Shown: in pieces, positions 42,383-51,712 of the stretch | Layout of the letters: every line of letters starts with the position of its first letter | Numbering within the stretch: position 1 is the first letter of the stretch | DNA from: Bacillota bacterium | GTDB taxonomy: Bacteria; Bacillota_I; Bacilli_A; RF39; UBA660 | DNA: 64,000 nt | Direction: 5' to 3' | NCBI GenBank assembly: GCA_015059335.1 | Contig: SVAP01000002.1 | Location: 76,170 to 140,169, forward strand | Program-made: the position numbers and the translations under genes | The notes under the pieces: generated by a model | What the model saw: only the letters and a program-made list of their open reading frames with translations | The model's database searches: none | Told to the model about the DNA's origin: nothing

Positions 42383-42901
42383 ATGAAGAAAAAGAAATTT
42401 ATATTAATGATTTTTATTTTTTCAATTATAGTTATTGTATTAGATCAATTATCAAAATATATTGTTGATTCTACAATAAAATTTGGTTATACTAAAGAAA
42501 TAATTCCAAATTTTTTCTCTATAACAAACGCTAGAAACTTTGGAGCTGCATGGAGTATATTATGGGACAAAAGGATTTTTCTAATATTAATTTCATGTGT
42601 TGCATTTTTATTTGTATCATTTTTAATATATAGAGAAAAAGAATGTAATAGTTATAAGAGTATATATTATGGTTTATTAATTGGCGGGATTATTGGAAAT
42701 CTTATTGATAGAGTATTTCTTGGTTATGTTATTGATTTTTTTGATTTTACTTTTTTTGGGTTTCATTATCCTATATTTAATATAAGTGACATAATGATTG
42801 TAATAAGTATTTTATTAATATGCGCAGAATGTTTTCTACCAAATAATATTTTTGTTAAAAAATCTAATGAAGAAGTGGAAGTGATTGATTTTGATGAATA
42901 G
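42383..42901 (+). CDS. lspA: Lipoprotein signal peptidase (signal peptidase II)
   Basis: Aspartic membrane protease that cleaves prolipoproteins. The 172-residue protein has four membrane helices, VLDQLSKYIV, ITNARNFGAAWS and the two catalytic Asp residues in GGIIGNLIDRV and FNISDIMI (usually FNxAD; Ser here is a mild change). It overlaps the rluD start by eight bases, the standard lspA-rluD arrangement of Firmicutes. Confidence 0.94.
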   Translation: MKKKKFILMIFIFSIIVIVLDQLSKYIVDSTIKFGYTKEIIPNFFSITNARNFGAAWSILWDKRIFLILISCVAFLFVSFLIYREKECNSYKSIYYGLLIGGIIGNLIDRVFLGYVIDFFDFTFFGFHYPIFNISDIMIVISILLICAECFLPNNIFVKKSNEEVEVIDFDE

Positions 42902-43787
42902 TTATGTAGTTGATGAAGAATTTAACAATTACAGAATTGATCAATTTTTATCGTTGAAATCTGATTATTCACGTAGTAAAATTTCGAAATTAATCAAACA
43001 AAATTTAGTTTTAGTTAATGATGATGCTGTAAAACCAAGTTATAATGTTAAAACTGGTGAAATTGTTCAAATAATTGGTGAATTAAATGAAAGTACTGAT
43101 ATTAATCCAGAAAATATTCCTTTAGATATACGATATGAAGATGATGATATTATTATTGTAAATAAACAATCTGGTATGGTAGTTCATCCTGCTAATGGGA
43201 ATTATACTGGAACACTGGTTAATGCACTAATATATCATACTAAATCATTGAGTAATAATGATACAAGACCTGGTATAGTACATAGAATTGACAAAGATAC
43301 TAGTGGATTATTAATGATTGCTAAAAATGATGAAACACATTGTTATTTATCTTCATTATTAAGTAAACACGATATTACAAGAAAGTATATAGCATTAGTG
43401 TGGGGAGTAATACCACATGACACTGGCACTATTGATGCCCCAATTGGTCGTGATAAAAATGATAGACAAAAAATGAGTGTTACTGATGAAAACAGTAAAG
43501 ATGCTATAACTCATTTTAAAGTGCTAGAACGATATAATAATGCAACTTTAATTGAATTGAAATTAGAAACTGGAAGAACACATCAAATTCGTGTACATAT
43601 GAATTATATTGGGTATCCTGTAGTAAATGATCCGGTATATGGTAGAAGAAAAATTATTAATGATTATGGTCAAATGTTACATGCTGCTAAATTAGGATTT
43701 GTTCATCCTAAAACTAAAGAATATATTGAATTTGATGCTGAATTACCTGAAGAATTTATGAAAATTTTAGAACAGTTTAAAAAATAA
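42894..43787 (+). CDS. rluD: Large-subunit rRNA pseudouridine synthase (RluD family)
   Basis: A 297-residue enzyme with an N-terminal S4 RNA-binding domain (NYRIDQFLSLKSDYSRSKISKLIKQ) and the RluA-family catalytic domain, with motif II HRIDKDTSGLLMIAKN carrying the catalytic Asp, PIGRDKNDRQKM, LETGRTHQIRVH and LHAAKLGFVHP. ATG 42894 lies inside the end of lspA behind GGAAGTGAT. A bidirectional terminator follows. Confidence 0.93.
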   Translation: MNSYVVDEEFNNYRIDQFLSLKSDYSRSKISKLIKQNLVLVNDDAVKPSYNVKTGEIVQIIGELNESTDINPENIPLDIRYEDDDIIIVNKQSGMVVHPANGNYTGTLVNALIYHTKSLSNNDTRPGIVHRIDKDTSGLLMIAKNDETHCYLSSLLSKHDITRKYIALVWGVIPHDTGTIDAPIGRDKNDRQKMSVTDENSKDAITHFKVLERYNNATLIELKLETGRTHQIRVHMNYIGYPVVNDPVYGRRKIINDYGQMLHAAKLGFVHPKTKEYIEFDAELPEEFMKILEQFKK

Positions 43788-43812
43788 AAAACCTTGAATT
43801 TCAAGGTTTTTT
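43786..43812. terminator. Bidirectional terminator between rluD and the 152-residue protein gene
   Basis: AAAAAACCTTGA (43786-43797) and TCAAGGTTTTTT (43801-43812) pair perfectly with loop ATT and serve both converging genes. Confidence 0.85.
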
Positions 43813-43817
43813 ATTAA

Positions 43818-44276
43818 TTACTTTTTAATTTGTTGTTTTGATGCTTCTAGTATATTGTTTCTATAGTCATTGTATAAAATATAAGATTTTACATTGTCTG
43901 TAGAAGTATTATAAATACTTGCAATTTTACTATAGTCTAAAGTTTCAGCGCCATTTTCATAATCATTTTTAGTAAATATTTCACATATTTCATCAAAATA
44001 TCCTGGATTAAGTTCATTATCGAATATGATACTTAGCGATACCATTTTAGTTGTTAAAACAGATTCATTATTTTGAACACAAGATACTAAGAAACTATTA
44101 TCTACTAATTTTTTAACTCCTGTTCTTTTGTCATATGGTCTTTGATTGTTTGCTGAAACCATTAATTTGCTTGCTCTTTTAAATGATTTTAATGCAGCCT
44201 TTCTATCTGATAGTAATTCAGTAAACATTTCGTATGGCATAGTTGAAATATAACTAGCTTTTTGAATTGAATTCAT
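43818..44276 (-). CDS. Hypothetical soluble protein (152 residues)
   Basis: Not recognised. It has no signal peptide or membrane helix and is largely helical in appearance (EMFTELLSDRKAALKSFKRASKLMV), with a C-terminal part containing IASIYNTSTDNVKSYILYNDYRNN. The start is ATG 44276: the SD AGAGGGGG (44290-44283) is six bases from it but adjoins the alternative ATG 44282. It has a perfect vegetative promoter and terminator of its own, so it is a real and probably well expressed gene on the strand opposite to its neighbours. Confidence 0.7.
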   Translation of the reverse strand: MNSIQKASYISTMPYEMFTELLSDRKAALKSFKRASKLMVSANNQRPYDKRTGVKKLVDNSFLVSCVQNNESVLTTKMVSLSIIFDNELNPGYFDEICEIFTKNDYENGAETLDYSKIASIYNTSTDNVKSYILYNDYRNNILEASKQQIKK

Positions 44277-44300
44277 ATACATCCCCCTCTATGGCCATAT

Positions 44301-44329
44301 ATAATACAATAAATTTAAAAAAATGTCAA
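44301..44329 (-). promoter_or_regulatory. Promoter of the 152-residue protein gene
   Basis: On the reverse strand TTGACA (44329-44324), 17 bases, TATTAT (44306-44301). Confidence 0.75.
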
Positions 44330-44401
44330 GTTTTCAATAGAATTTGTGATTTAGTCCTTTAAAAACTAGTAATTTTATTATATAATTATCAATAGATTTG
44401 A

Positions 44402-45538
<1,137 letters not shown>

Positions 45539-45580
45539 ATATGTGTTAAAATATATTGGTACTGAAAAGAAGGTGGAATT

Positions 45581-45979
45581 TTGAAACAAACAAGAAGTGA
45601 ATTAAGAGAAAAAATCATGACAATCTTATATCAAGTGTTTATGTATCAATCAAACAATATTGAATATGAATTGGGTGATTTAATAAAAGAACAATTGGAA
45701 ATAGAAAATGAATTTGTAACTAATACTTTAAATGGTATATTAGAACATAAAAAAAATATTTTTGATACAGCAAATAATCATCTTTCTGATTGGACTATGG
45801 ATAGATTAAGTAAAATAGATCAATCAATTATTTCAATTGGTATATACGAATTACTATATACTGATACTCCAGAAATAGTATGTATTAATGAGGCAATTGA
45901 ACTTGCAAAAAAATACTCTGATGAAAAAGTTAGAAAAATGATAAATGGTGTATTAGATAAAGTTTATCAAGATAAATAA
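45581..45979 (+). CDS. nusB: Transcription antitermination factor NusB
   Basis: A helical protein of 132 residues that binds boxA RNA with S10 during rRNA transcription. The family segments SELREKIMTILYQVFMY, LSKIDQSIISIGIYELLYTDTPEIVCINEAIELAKKYSDEKVRKMINGVLDKV are clear. The start is TTG 45581 behind AAGGTGG. A bidirectional terminator separates it from the converging regulator. Confidence 0.92.
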   Translation: MKQTRSELREKIMTILYQVFMYQSNNIEYELGDLIKEQLEIENEFVTNTLNGILEHKKNIFDTANNHLSDWTMDRLSKIDQSIISIGIYELLYTDTPEIVCINEAIELAKKYSDEKVRKMINGVLDKVYQDK

Positions 45980-46011
45980 AAGAAACTGATCCTATATGGA
46001 CAGTTTCTTTT
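45978..46011. terminator. Bidirectional terminator between nusB and the double-HTH regulator
   Basis: AAAAGAAACTG (45978-45988) pairs with CAGTTTCTTTT (46001-46011), with A/T runs on both sides. Confidence 0.85.
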
Positions 46012-46462
46012 ATTTTAAAATACTCTTATCATCTGTTTTACCACAAAACCAATCTAGAGATATATTAGAAATCTTAGCAAATTCGACAATGAAAAGGGTA
46101 GGTATAAGGGTTACTCCATTTTCATATGCGCTAATTGCTGAATGCGTTGTATTAAATTTACTTGCCAATTTTTCCTGTGTTAATTTTAATTCTTTTCTAG
46201 CCTGTCTTATTCTTTTTCCGATTTCTTTTATATCTAATTCATTATAATTTAAATTTCGTTTTTTTATATCCGATAAATTAGCCATATAATCTAGACTCAA
46301 CGAGAATGTATTACAAAATTGATTAAGTTTATATAGTGGAATAACATTTTTATTAATTTCCCATAAGGAATATGCAGAACGTTTTATATTTAATATATCT
46401 GCCATTTGAGATTGGGTTAATTCCATTTCTTCTCTAATACGCTTAATTCTTTCAAAATTCAT
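46010..46462 (-). CDS. Transcriptional regulator with two tandem Cro/CI-type HTH domains
   Basis: A 150-residue protein made almost only of two HTH_3 domains: residues about 2-60 (RIKRIREEMELTQSQMADILNIKRSAYSLWE) and 78-138 (IGKRIRQARKELKLTQEKLASKFNTTHSAISAYENG). Carrying two XRE domains in one chain is uncommon and suggests that one monomer could read two half-sites. The start is ATG 46462 after GGTGAT. Three TGCTAC words lie in the upstream region. The divergent neighbour is the InlB-repeat membrane protein, a possible target. No phage genes are near. Confidence 0.85.
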   Translation of the reverse strand: MNFERIKRIREEMELTQSQMADILNIKRSAYSLWEINKNVIPLYKLNQFCNTFSLSLDYMANLSDIKKRNLNYNELDIKEIGKRIRQARKELKLTQEKLASKFNTTHSAISAYENGVTLIPTLFIVEFAKISNISLDWFCGKTDDKSILK

Positions 46463-46491
46463 TCTTATCACCAAAATAATTTTCTCATTCG

Positions 46492-46517
46492 TGCTACAAA
46501 TAACGACAAAATGCTAC
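46492..46517. promoter_or_regulatory. Candidate operator: direct TGCTAC repeats 20 bp apart
   Basis: TGCTAC at 46492-46497 and 46512-46517 are spaced two helical turns apart, upstream of the double-HTH gene and around a possible -35 box. A third copy, sharing TGCTACAAA with the first, is at 46588-46596. Confidence 0.35.
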
Positions 46518-46652
46518 TCATTATGCATTTTTATGATATAATCTTTGTGTAGTATAAAAACACGTTGTATTTATTAGTGATATTATTGCTACAAAGTTTA
46601 TATTATATGTTGGGAGTGTGATTGATGGTTTGTGTTAAATTGTAAGGGGGAT

Positions 46653-46685
46653 ATGTATATAGTTATGGAGGTAAACAATGAATAA
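46653..46685 (+). CDS. Possible 10-codon upstream ORF overlapping the InlB-repeat gene
   Basis: ATG 46653 is preceded by AAGGGGG and reads ten codons to a TAA at 46683-46685, eight bases into the next gene. A further six-codon ORF (46625-46645) lies before it. These could couple or attenuate translation; they may also be chance. Confidence 0.3.
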   Translation: MYIVMEVNNE

Positions 46686-47916
46686 AAAGACAAAAATAGG
46701 AATCGCTATTGGTATCATTTTATTACTTGCTATAATAGTAGTTATATGCTGTTTATTAAAATTTAAAACATATACTGTAACATTTGATTCAAATGGTGGA
46801 ACTAAAATAAGTAGTCAAGAAATAAAAAATGGTGATTCTGCAGTTAAACCAATAGATCCTGAAAAAGCAGGTTATAAATTTGAAGGATGGTATCTAGAAG
46901 GTAATAAATATTATTTTGATACTAAAATAAAAAATGATATTAAATTAGAAGCAAAATGGACTAAAAAGACAAATGTTCAAACAGTAACTGTAACATTTGA
47001 TACAGATGGTGGTTCAAAAATTTCACCTATTCAGGTTGAAGTGGGCGAAAAAGTTAAACAACCTAGTAATCCAACAAAAGATGGATATGTATTTGTAGAA
47101 TGGTTATTAAATAATAATTCATTCAATTTTGATACTGAAATCGTATCAAATATAACACTTAAGGCAAGCTTTAAAAAATTAGATGAAGATAGCGTAACTA
47201 TTACTTTTGCTAGTAACGGTGGAAGTAGTGTTGCAACACAAACAGTAAAAAAAGGTGAAAAAGCAAAACAACCTAGTAATCCAACTAGAAATGGATATAC
47301 ATTTAGAGGATGGTACTTGAATAACAAAAAATATGATTTTAATAAAGAAGTTAATGAAAATATAACATTAACAGCAGAATGGACTAAAAATGAAGCATCA
47401 AATAATAGTGGTAGTTCAAATCAAAATCAACAACCAAGCACACCAAGCACACCAGAAGTCAAAAAATATACTGTATCATTCAACAGCAATGGTGGAAGTT
47501 CAGTACCAAGTCAAACAATAATTGCTGGTGGGAAAGCCACAAAACCTCAAGATCCAACTAGAAATGGATATACATTTATTGGATGGATGCATAATGGTGG
47601 AGCTTATAACTTTAATTCTTCAATAAATGGAAATGTTATCTTAATAGCTGAATGGGAAGCAATACCTGTTCCAGATGTATACACTGTTAGTCTTGAATTA
47701 ATTAAAGGTGATGATACTTCTACCGAAAGAAAAGCAGTAATTTATAAAAATGGTAGTGTTATAACAGCAAAAGCATTATTAAATGGTAATAGTACAATTG
47801 GTAGATATGTAGAAGCAATTGGGGGAATAAGAGTAAATAAGGCAACATATAATGCTGCAACAGATTTAAAAGTAAAATTAAATGATGGAAACGTAGTAAG
47901 CGCTACAAAAAAGTAA
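46678..47916 (+). CDS. Membrane-anchored surface protein with InlB-type B-repeats
   Basis: A 412-residue protein. An N-terminal signal anchor (7-28) is followed by four InlB B-repeat (Listeria-Bacteroides repeat) units of about 70 residues, each with the pattern VTFDSNGG ... P..GY.F.GW. The first is at about 32-95, the last at about 260-325. A Ser/Asn/Gln/Pro linker (SGSSNQNQQPSTPSTP) precedes the fourth. The last 80 residues form a separate domain. B-repeats serve as stalks or protein-binding modules outside the cell. GGAGGT is the SD. It is 11 bases from the dockerin-bearing gene that follows, so the two products probably work together. Confidence 0.87.
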   Translation: MNKKTKIGIAIGIILLLAIIVVICCLLKFKTYTVTFDSNGGTKISSQEIKNGDSAVKPIDPEKAGYKFEGWYLEGNKYYFDTKIKNDIKLEAKWTKKTNVQTVTVTFDTDGGSKISPIQVEVGEKVKQPSNPTKDGYVFVEWLLNNNSFNFDTEIVSNITLKASFKKLDEDSVTITFASNGGSSVATQTVKKGEKAKQPSNPTRNGYTFRGWYLNNKKYDFNKEVNENITLTAEWTKNEASNNSGSSNQNQQPSTPSTPEVKKYTVSFNSNGGSSVPSQTIIAGGKATKPQDPTRNGYTFIGWMHNGGAYNFNSSINGNVILIAEWEAIPVPDVYTVSLELIKGDDTSTERKAVIYKNGSVITAKALLNGNSTIGRYVEAIGGIRVNKATYNAATDLKVKLNDGNVVSATKK

Positions 47917-47927
47917 AGGAGTAAAGT

Positions 47928-49958
47928 ATGAAGAAGTTTATAAATATAACAATATTTCTATTTTCTATATTTTTTATAGGAAATCTAAATGTTTTTGCTG
48001 CATATAATCCTTATACAGTATCTGCACACGATGTTCCTTCTGATACATATATAATTGGAACACATGTATTTGATACAAATAGAGAATATTTATCAACTGA
48101 AGATATAATGTGGGCAGCAAGAACAATAGAAGACGTTGAAAGTAAAGATGATATGATTATCTATTATAAAAACTATGATGGATTATGGATTAATGGTAGA
48201 ACTGGTGAAAATATTACAGTACCATCTACATTTAAAATAGAAGAAGTAAATGGAGAAGAAGCAAAAGGTATTTCAATTAACACAGTTCTTGAAGAATATG
48301 AACATGAATATGGTACCGGTTATACTTCAATTCATGAAGATGACTATAATGAAAGTGGTATATGGTTGAAAAAACAAGATGGTATTACTGAATATAAATA
48401 CGAAGTTGTATTTGATGCATTTAATATTGAAGATGGAGAATATAATTTTGATTTACAATGCCATGATTATAAAATTACAGAAGATGATTATATACCAACA
48501 CCATTTAATATTGGAACAATGCCACAAACTGTTACTATTTCAAAAGGAGCATTTAGATTACCAATTGAATTTGATGCAAGTAATATAAATGATTATGTAT
48601 CATGTGCGATGGAATTAGAAAAAGATGAAGAAATTATTGAATCAGGATTTGGAATTGGTTATGAAGATGCTGAACCAGTATTAAATGCTTTTGCTATTTC
48701 ACTGACAGCGCATGAGGTAAATGGTGAAGGAATTGGATTTCCTATAATATTTACAGATTATCCAAATAATTTTTATGACATATATAGTTCTGATATCGAA
48801 ATAAATGAACTTGAACTTGTTTTCAATTCCAGATTTATTGAAGAAGGAGACTATAACGTTGAAATTGTTGCAACAAAAGACAGTGAAGAAATAAACATAG
48901 ATTATGAGAAAGTATTTTTAATTGGTGAAGGAGATGATCCTGTATATGGCCCATCAAATGTTAAACACTATTTAAATTTTGATAATCCACTTACACCAGG
49001 TGAATATGAATTTGAAATTACACTTACAGATGCTAATGATGAATTTATAATAACTGAATATGTATATTTGACAATTACTGATGAAGCAAAAATGGAAATT
49101 TCTGACGAAGTATGGGAAGAACCAGAATTATACTATTCATTAGACCAATTAGTATTTGATAATGGTAAAAAAAGAAAATTTAACATGAGTATTTTTACTG
49201 AAAATATACCTGAAGGAACATACGCTATTAAAGCAAAATTGGACTATGCAAACTATGTACCAACGCCAGTAAATTTCGAATTAAAATATAATCAAAATAT
49301 TGAAGTAACTAAAATAGATGATATAGAATATTTTGACTTTTCGTTTGAAATTCCTAAAACTACAAAAGTAGGAAATGAAATTGTAGATGTAGGACATGGT
49401 AAATATTATGTAGAATTAACACTACATGAATTAGTTGAAGATTATAATGGTGAAATGGTTGTAAGCGATGTTCCGGTTGCAAGAACAGGATTCTATTTTA
49501 CAATTAATAAACATATAAATGGTGTATGGGGAGATATTAGTGGAGACGGTGATGTATTAGCTGATGACACAGTACTTTTAAAACAAGCAATATCAGGAAC
49601 ACTAGAGTTAACCCCAGATCAATTAGCCGCTGCAGATGTAAATCAAGATAATTCTATAGATAGTCTTGATGTGCAAATAATTAGAAGACATTTAGTAGAT
49701 AATATAACGCTTCCTTATGATTCGGGTGATAAATATCCTATATATTATAATTTAGATGGTGGAACATTTGAAGAATTTCATGATACAGTATATGCTGATA
49801 TAGCATTACCATTAACATTAATTAATCCAGTTAAGGAAGGTTATAAATTTATTGGATGGACAGGAAATAACGGTGAAGTTCCACAAATTAATGTAGTTAT
49901 TCCTGAAGGAACAATTGGTCCTTTATCTTACACTGCAAATTGGGAATTATCTGAATAA
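47928..49958 (+). CDS. Secreted acidic protein with a dockerin-like domain and a C-terminal B-repeat
   Basis: A 676-residue protein with a signal peptide (residues 1-24, ending FAA). About 500 acidic residues of beta-sandwich character follow. Then comes a type I dockerin-like domain (about 533-592) with two calcium loops, DISGDGDVLADD from Asp536 and DVNQDNSIDSLD from Asp570. It ends with an InlB-type repeat (YNLDGGTF .. EGYKFIGWTG). There is no LPXTG or membrane anchor. In cellulosomes a dockerin docks to a cohesin; here no cohesin is visible, so it may be used for calcium-stabilised self-assembly. It is co-transcribed with the preceding B-repeat membrane protein. Confidence 0.85.
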   Translation: MKKFINITIFLFSIFFIGNLNVFAAYNPYTVSAHDVPSDTYIIGTHVFDTNREYLSTEDIMWAARTIEDVESKDDMIIYYKNYDGLWINGRTGENITVPSTFKIEEVNGEEAKGISINTVLEEYEHEYGTGYTSIHEDDYNESGIWLKKQDGITEYKYEVVFDAFNIEDGEYNFDLQCHDYKITEDDYIPTPFNIGTMPQTVTISKGAFRLPIEFDASNINDYVSCAMELEKDEEIIESGFGIGYEDAEPVLNAFAISLTAHEVNGEGIGFPIIFTDYPNNFYDIYSSDIEINELELVFNSRFIEEGDYNVEIVATKDSEEINIDYEKVFLIGEGDDPVYGPSNVKHYLNFDNPLTPGEYEFEITLTDANDEFIITEYVYLTITDEAKMEISDEVWEEPELYYSLDQLVFDNGKKRKFNMSIFTENIPEGTYAIKAKLDYANYVPTPVNFELKYNQNIEVTKIDDIEYFDFSFEIPKTTKVGNEIVDVGHGKYYVELTLHELVEDYNGEMVVSDVPVARTGFYFTINKHINGVWGDISGDGDVLADDTVLLKQAISGTLELTPDQLAAADVNQDNSIDSLDVQIIRRHLVDNITLPYDSGDKYPIYYNLDGGTFEEFHDTVYADIALPLTLINPVKEGYKFIGWTGNNGEVPQINVVIPEGTIGPLSYTANWELSE

Positions 49959-49971
49959 TATAATTAATAAT

Positions 49972-49995
49972 AAGAGCCTTTTGGCTCTTTTATTA
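49972..49995 (+). terminator. Terminator of the B-repeat protein operon
   Basis: AAGAGCC (49972-49978), loop TTTT, GGCTCTT (49983-49989), then T-rich. Confidence 0.85.
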
Positions 49996-50024
49996 TTGTA
50001 TAAGAACGAAAAATATTATATAAT
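49996..50024 (+). promoter_or_regulatory. Promoter of xseAB
   Basis: TTGTAT (49996-50001), 17 bases, TATAAT (50019-50024). Confidence 0.65.
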
Positions 50025-50047
50025 TTTATATATAGAAGAGTGATATT

Positions 50048-51463
50048 ATGAATACAGAAAATTATATTACAGTAACTGATTTAAATAAGTATATAAAGTC
50101 TATTGTAGATAATAATAGTCATTTGCAAAATGTTTATCTAAGGGGAGAAATATCCAATTTTAAAGCACATACTAGAGGTCATTGGTATTTTACCTTGAAA
50201 GATGAAAATAGTCGTATAAATGCTATTATGTTTGCTTCTGCTACTACTAAAGTTAAGTTTACACCTATTGATGGGATGAAAGTTTTGATAACTGGTAAAG
50301 TTAGTGTTTATGAAGCAAGTGGTGCATATCAAATATACGCTAACGAAATGATTGAAGATGGAATAGGAAATTTACACATAGCTTTTGAACAATTAAAATT
50401 GAAATTAGAAAAAGAAGGATTATTTGATAAAAAGTATAAAAAGCGTATTCCTAAAATACCAAATAAAATTGGTATTATTACTGCTCCAACTGGTGCAGCT
50501 ATAAAAGATATTATTTCAACTATAAAAAGAAGATTTCCTATATGTGAAACTATTTTATTCCCAGCATTAGTACAAGGAGTAGATGCTGCACCATCTATTG
50601 TTAAACAAATTAAAAAAGCTGGGGAGTATGATTTAGACGTTTTAATAGTGGGGCGTGGTGGTGGAAGTATAGAGGATTTATGGGCTTTTAACGAAGAAAT
50701 TGTAGCGCGTGCTATATTTGAATCTAAAGTTCCTATAATAAGCGCTGTAGGACATGAAATTGACTTTACAATTAGTGATTTTGTTGCGGATCTTAGAGCT
50801 CCAACTCCAACAGGAGCTGCAGAAATGGCTGTACCTAATTTGATTGATATTTTAAATTATATTTCCCAAGTAAATATTAGGTTAAATGAAGCTTTGAAGA
50901 AAAAAATTGATTATTTAAATTTATTAATAAACAAATATAAAAATTCATATATATTAAAAAATCCTATATCTATGTATGAGATAAAGGACCAAAAGTTAGA
51001 TGGAATAATTGATAAATTAAATAATTATATCAAACAAAAAATATATGTAGAAAATACTAGATTAAGACAAATACTTAGTAATTATACTTTAAATAATCCT
51101 GAAAATTTTTATAATAATAAAAGAAATAATTTAATGGATTTGATAAATAAGGTATATCATAATACAAATAAAATAATACAAAATAATAAGGTAATAGTTG
51201 CTAAATTTGATATTAAACATATTACTAATGTTACTAAACATTATGTAGAAATTAGTGATATTAAGATTAATAATATAATTGAAAAGTTGGAAGTATTGTA
51301 TCCGTTAAATTCATTAAAAAGAGGATATGCAGTAATTAAGAAAGATAATAAAATAATTAGTGATGTTTCAAAATTAAAAAGTAATGATGTAATTACTACT
51401 GAACTTAATAATGGATTTATTGAATCTAAAATAATTAATGTAGAAATGAAAGAAGGTATATAA
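50048..51463 (+). CDS. xseA: Exodeoxyribonuclease VII large subunit
   Basis: Catalytic subunit of the single-strand DNA exonuclease. The 471-residue protein has an N-terminal OB fold (VYLRGEISNFKAHTRGHWYFTLKDE), the active region IGIITAPTGAAIKDI and VGRGGGSIEDLWAFNEE, SAVGHEIDFTISDFVADLRAPTPTGAAE, long coiled-coil helices and the C-terminal L..GYA.I segment. The stop overlaps the xseB ATG (TAATGG), giving the expected coupled pair. Confidence 0.95.
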   Translation: MNTENYITVTDLNKYIKSIVDNNSHLQNVYLRGEISNFKAHTRGHWYFTLKDENSRINAIMFASATTKVKFTPIDGMKVLITGKVSVYEASGAYQIYANEMIEDGIGNLHIAFEQLKLKLEKEGLFDKKYKKRIPKIPNKIGIITAPTGAAIKDIISTIKRRFPICETILFPALVQGVDAAPSIVKQIKKAGEYDLDVLIVGRGGGSIEDLWAFNEEIVARAIFESKVPIISAVGHEIDFTISDFVADLRAPTPTGAAEMAVPNLIDILNYISQVNIRLNEALKKKIDYLNLLINKYKNSYILKNPISMYEIKDQKLDGIIDKLNNYIKQKIYVENTRLRQILSNYTLNNPENFYNNKRNNLMDLINKVYHNTNKIIQNNKVIVAKFDIKHITNVTKHYVEISDIKINNIIEKLEVLYPLNSLKRGYAVIKKDNKIISDVSKLKSNDVITTELNNGFIESKIINVEMKEGI

Positions 51464-51681
51464 TGGAAGAAAAGACATTTGAACAAAAAATTAAAGAATT
51501 AGAAAAAATAGTTAGTGAACTTGAAAGTGGGAACGTTGATTTAGATGACGCTATTAAGAAATATACTGATGCAATGAAACTTGCTAAAGAATGTAGTGAT
51601 AAGTTAAAAAATGCTGAAGAGCAAATTAATAAAGTTTTAACTGAAAACGGTAATTTAGAAAATTTTAGTATTGAAGAATAA
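51463..51681 (+). CDS. xseB: Exodeoxyribonuclease VII small subunit
   Basis: A 72-residue helical partner of XseA. The family pattern FEQKIKELEKIVSELESGNVDLDDAIKKYTDAMKLAKECSDKL is complete. It overlaps xseA by one base. A bidirectional terminator follows. Confidence 0.93.
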   Translation: MEEKTFEQKIKELEKIVSELESGNVDLDDAIKKYTDAMKLAKECSDKLKNAEEQINKVLTENGNLENFSIEE

Positions 51682-51683
51682 AC

Positions 51684-51712
51684 AAACTAGGAGTGAAGTT
51701 CACTCCTAGTTT
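51684..51712. terminator. Bidirectional terminator between xseB and spoIVB
   Basis: AAACTAGGAGTGAA (51684-51697) pairs with TTCACTCCTAGTTT (51699-51712); the innermost pairs open as the loop. Confidence 0.85.

Noticed and set aside
46010-46474. Phage repressor and prophage boundary
   Set aside because: The double-HTH protein has no integrase, terminase or other phage gene nearby, and the neighbours are housekeeping or surface genes.
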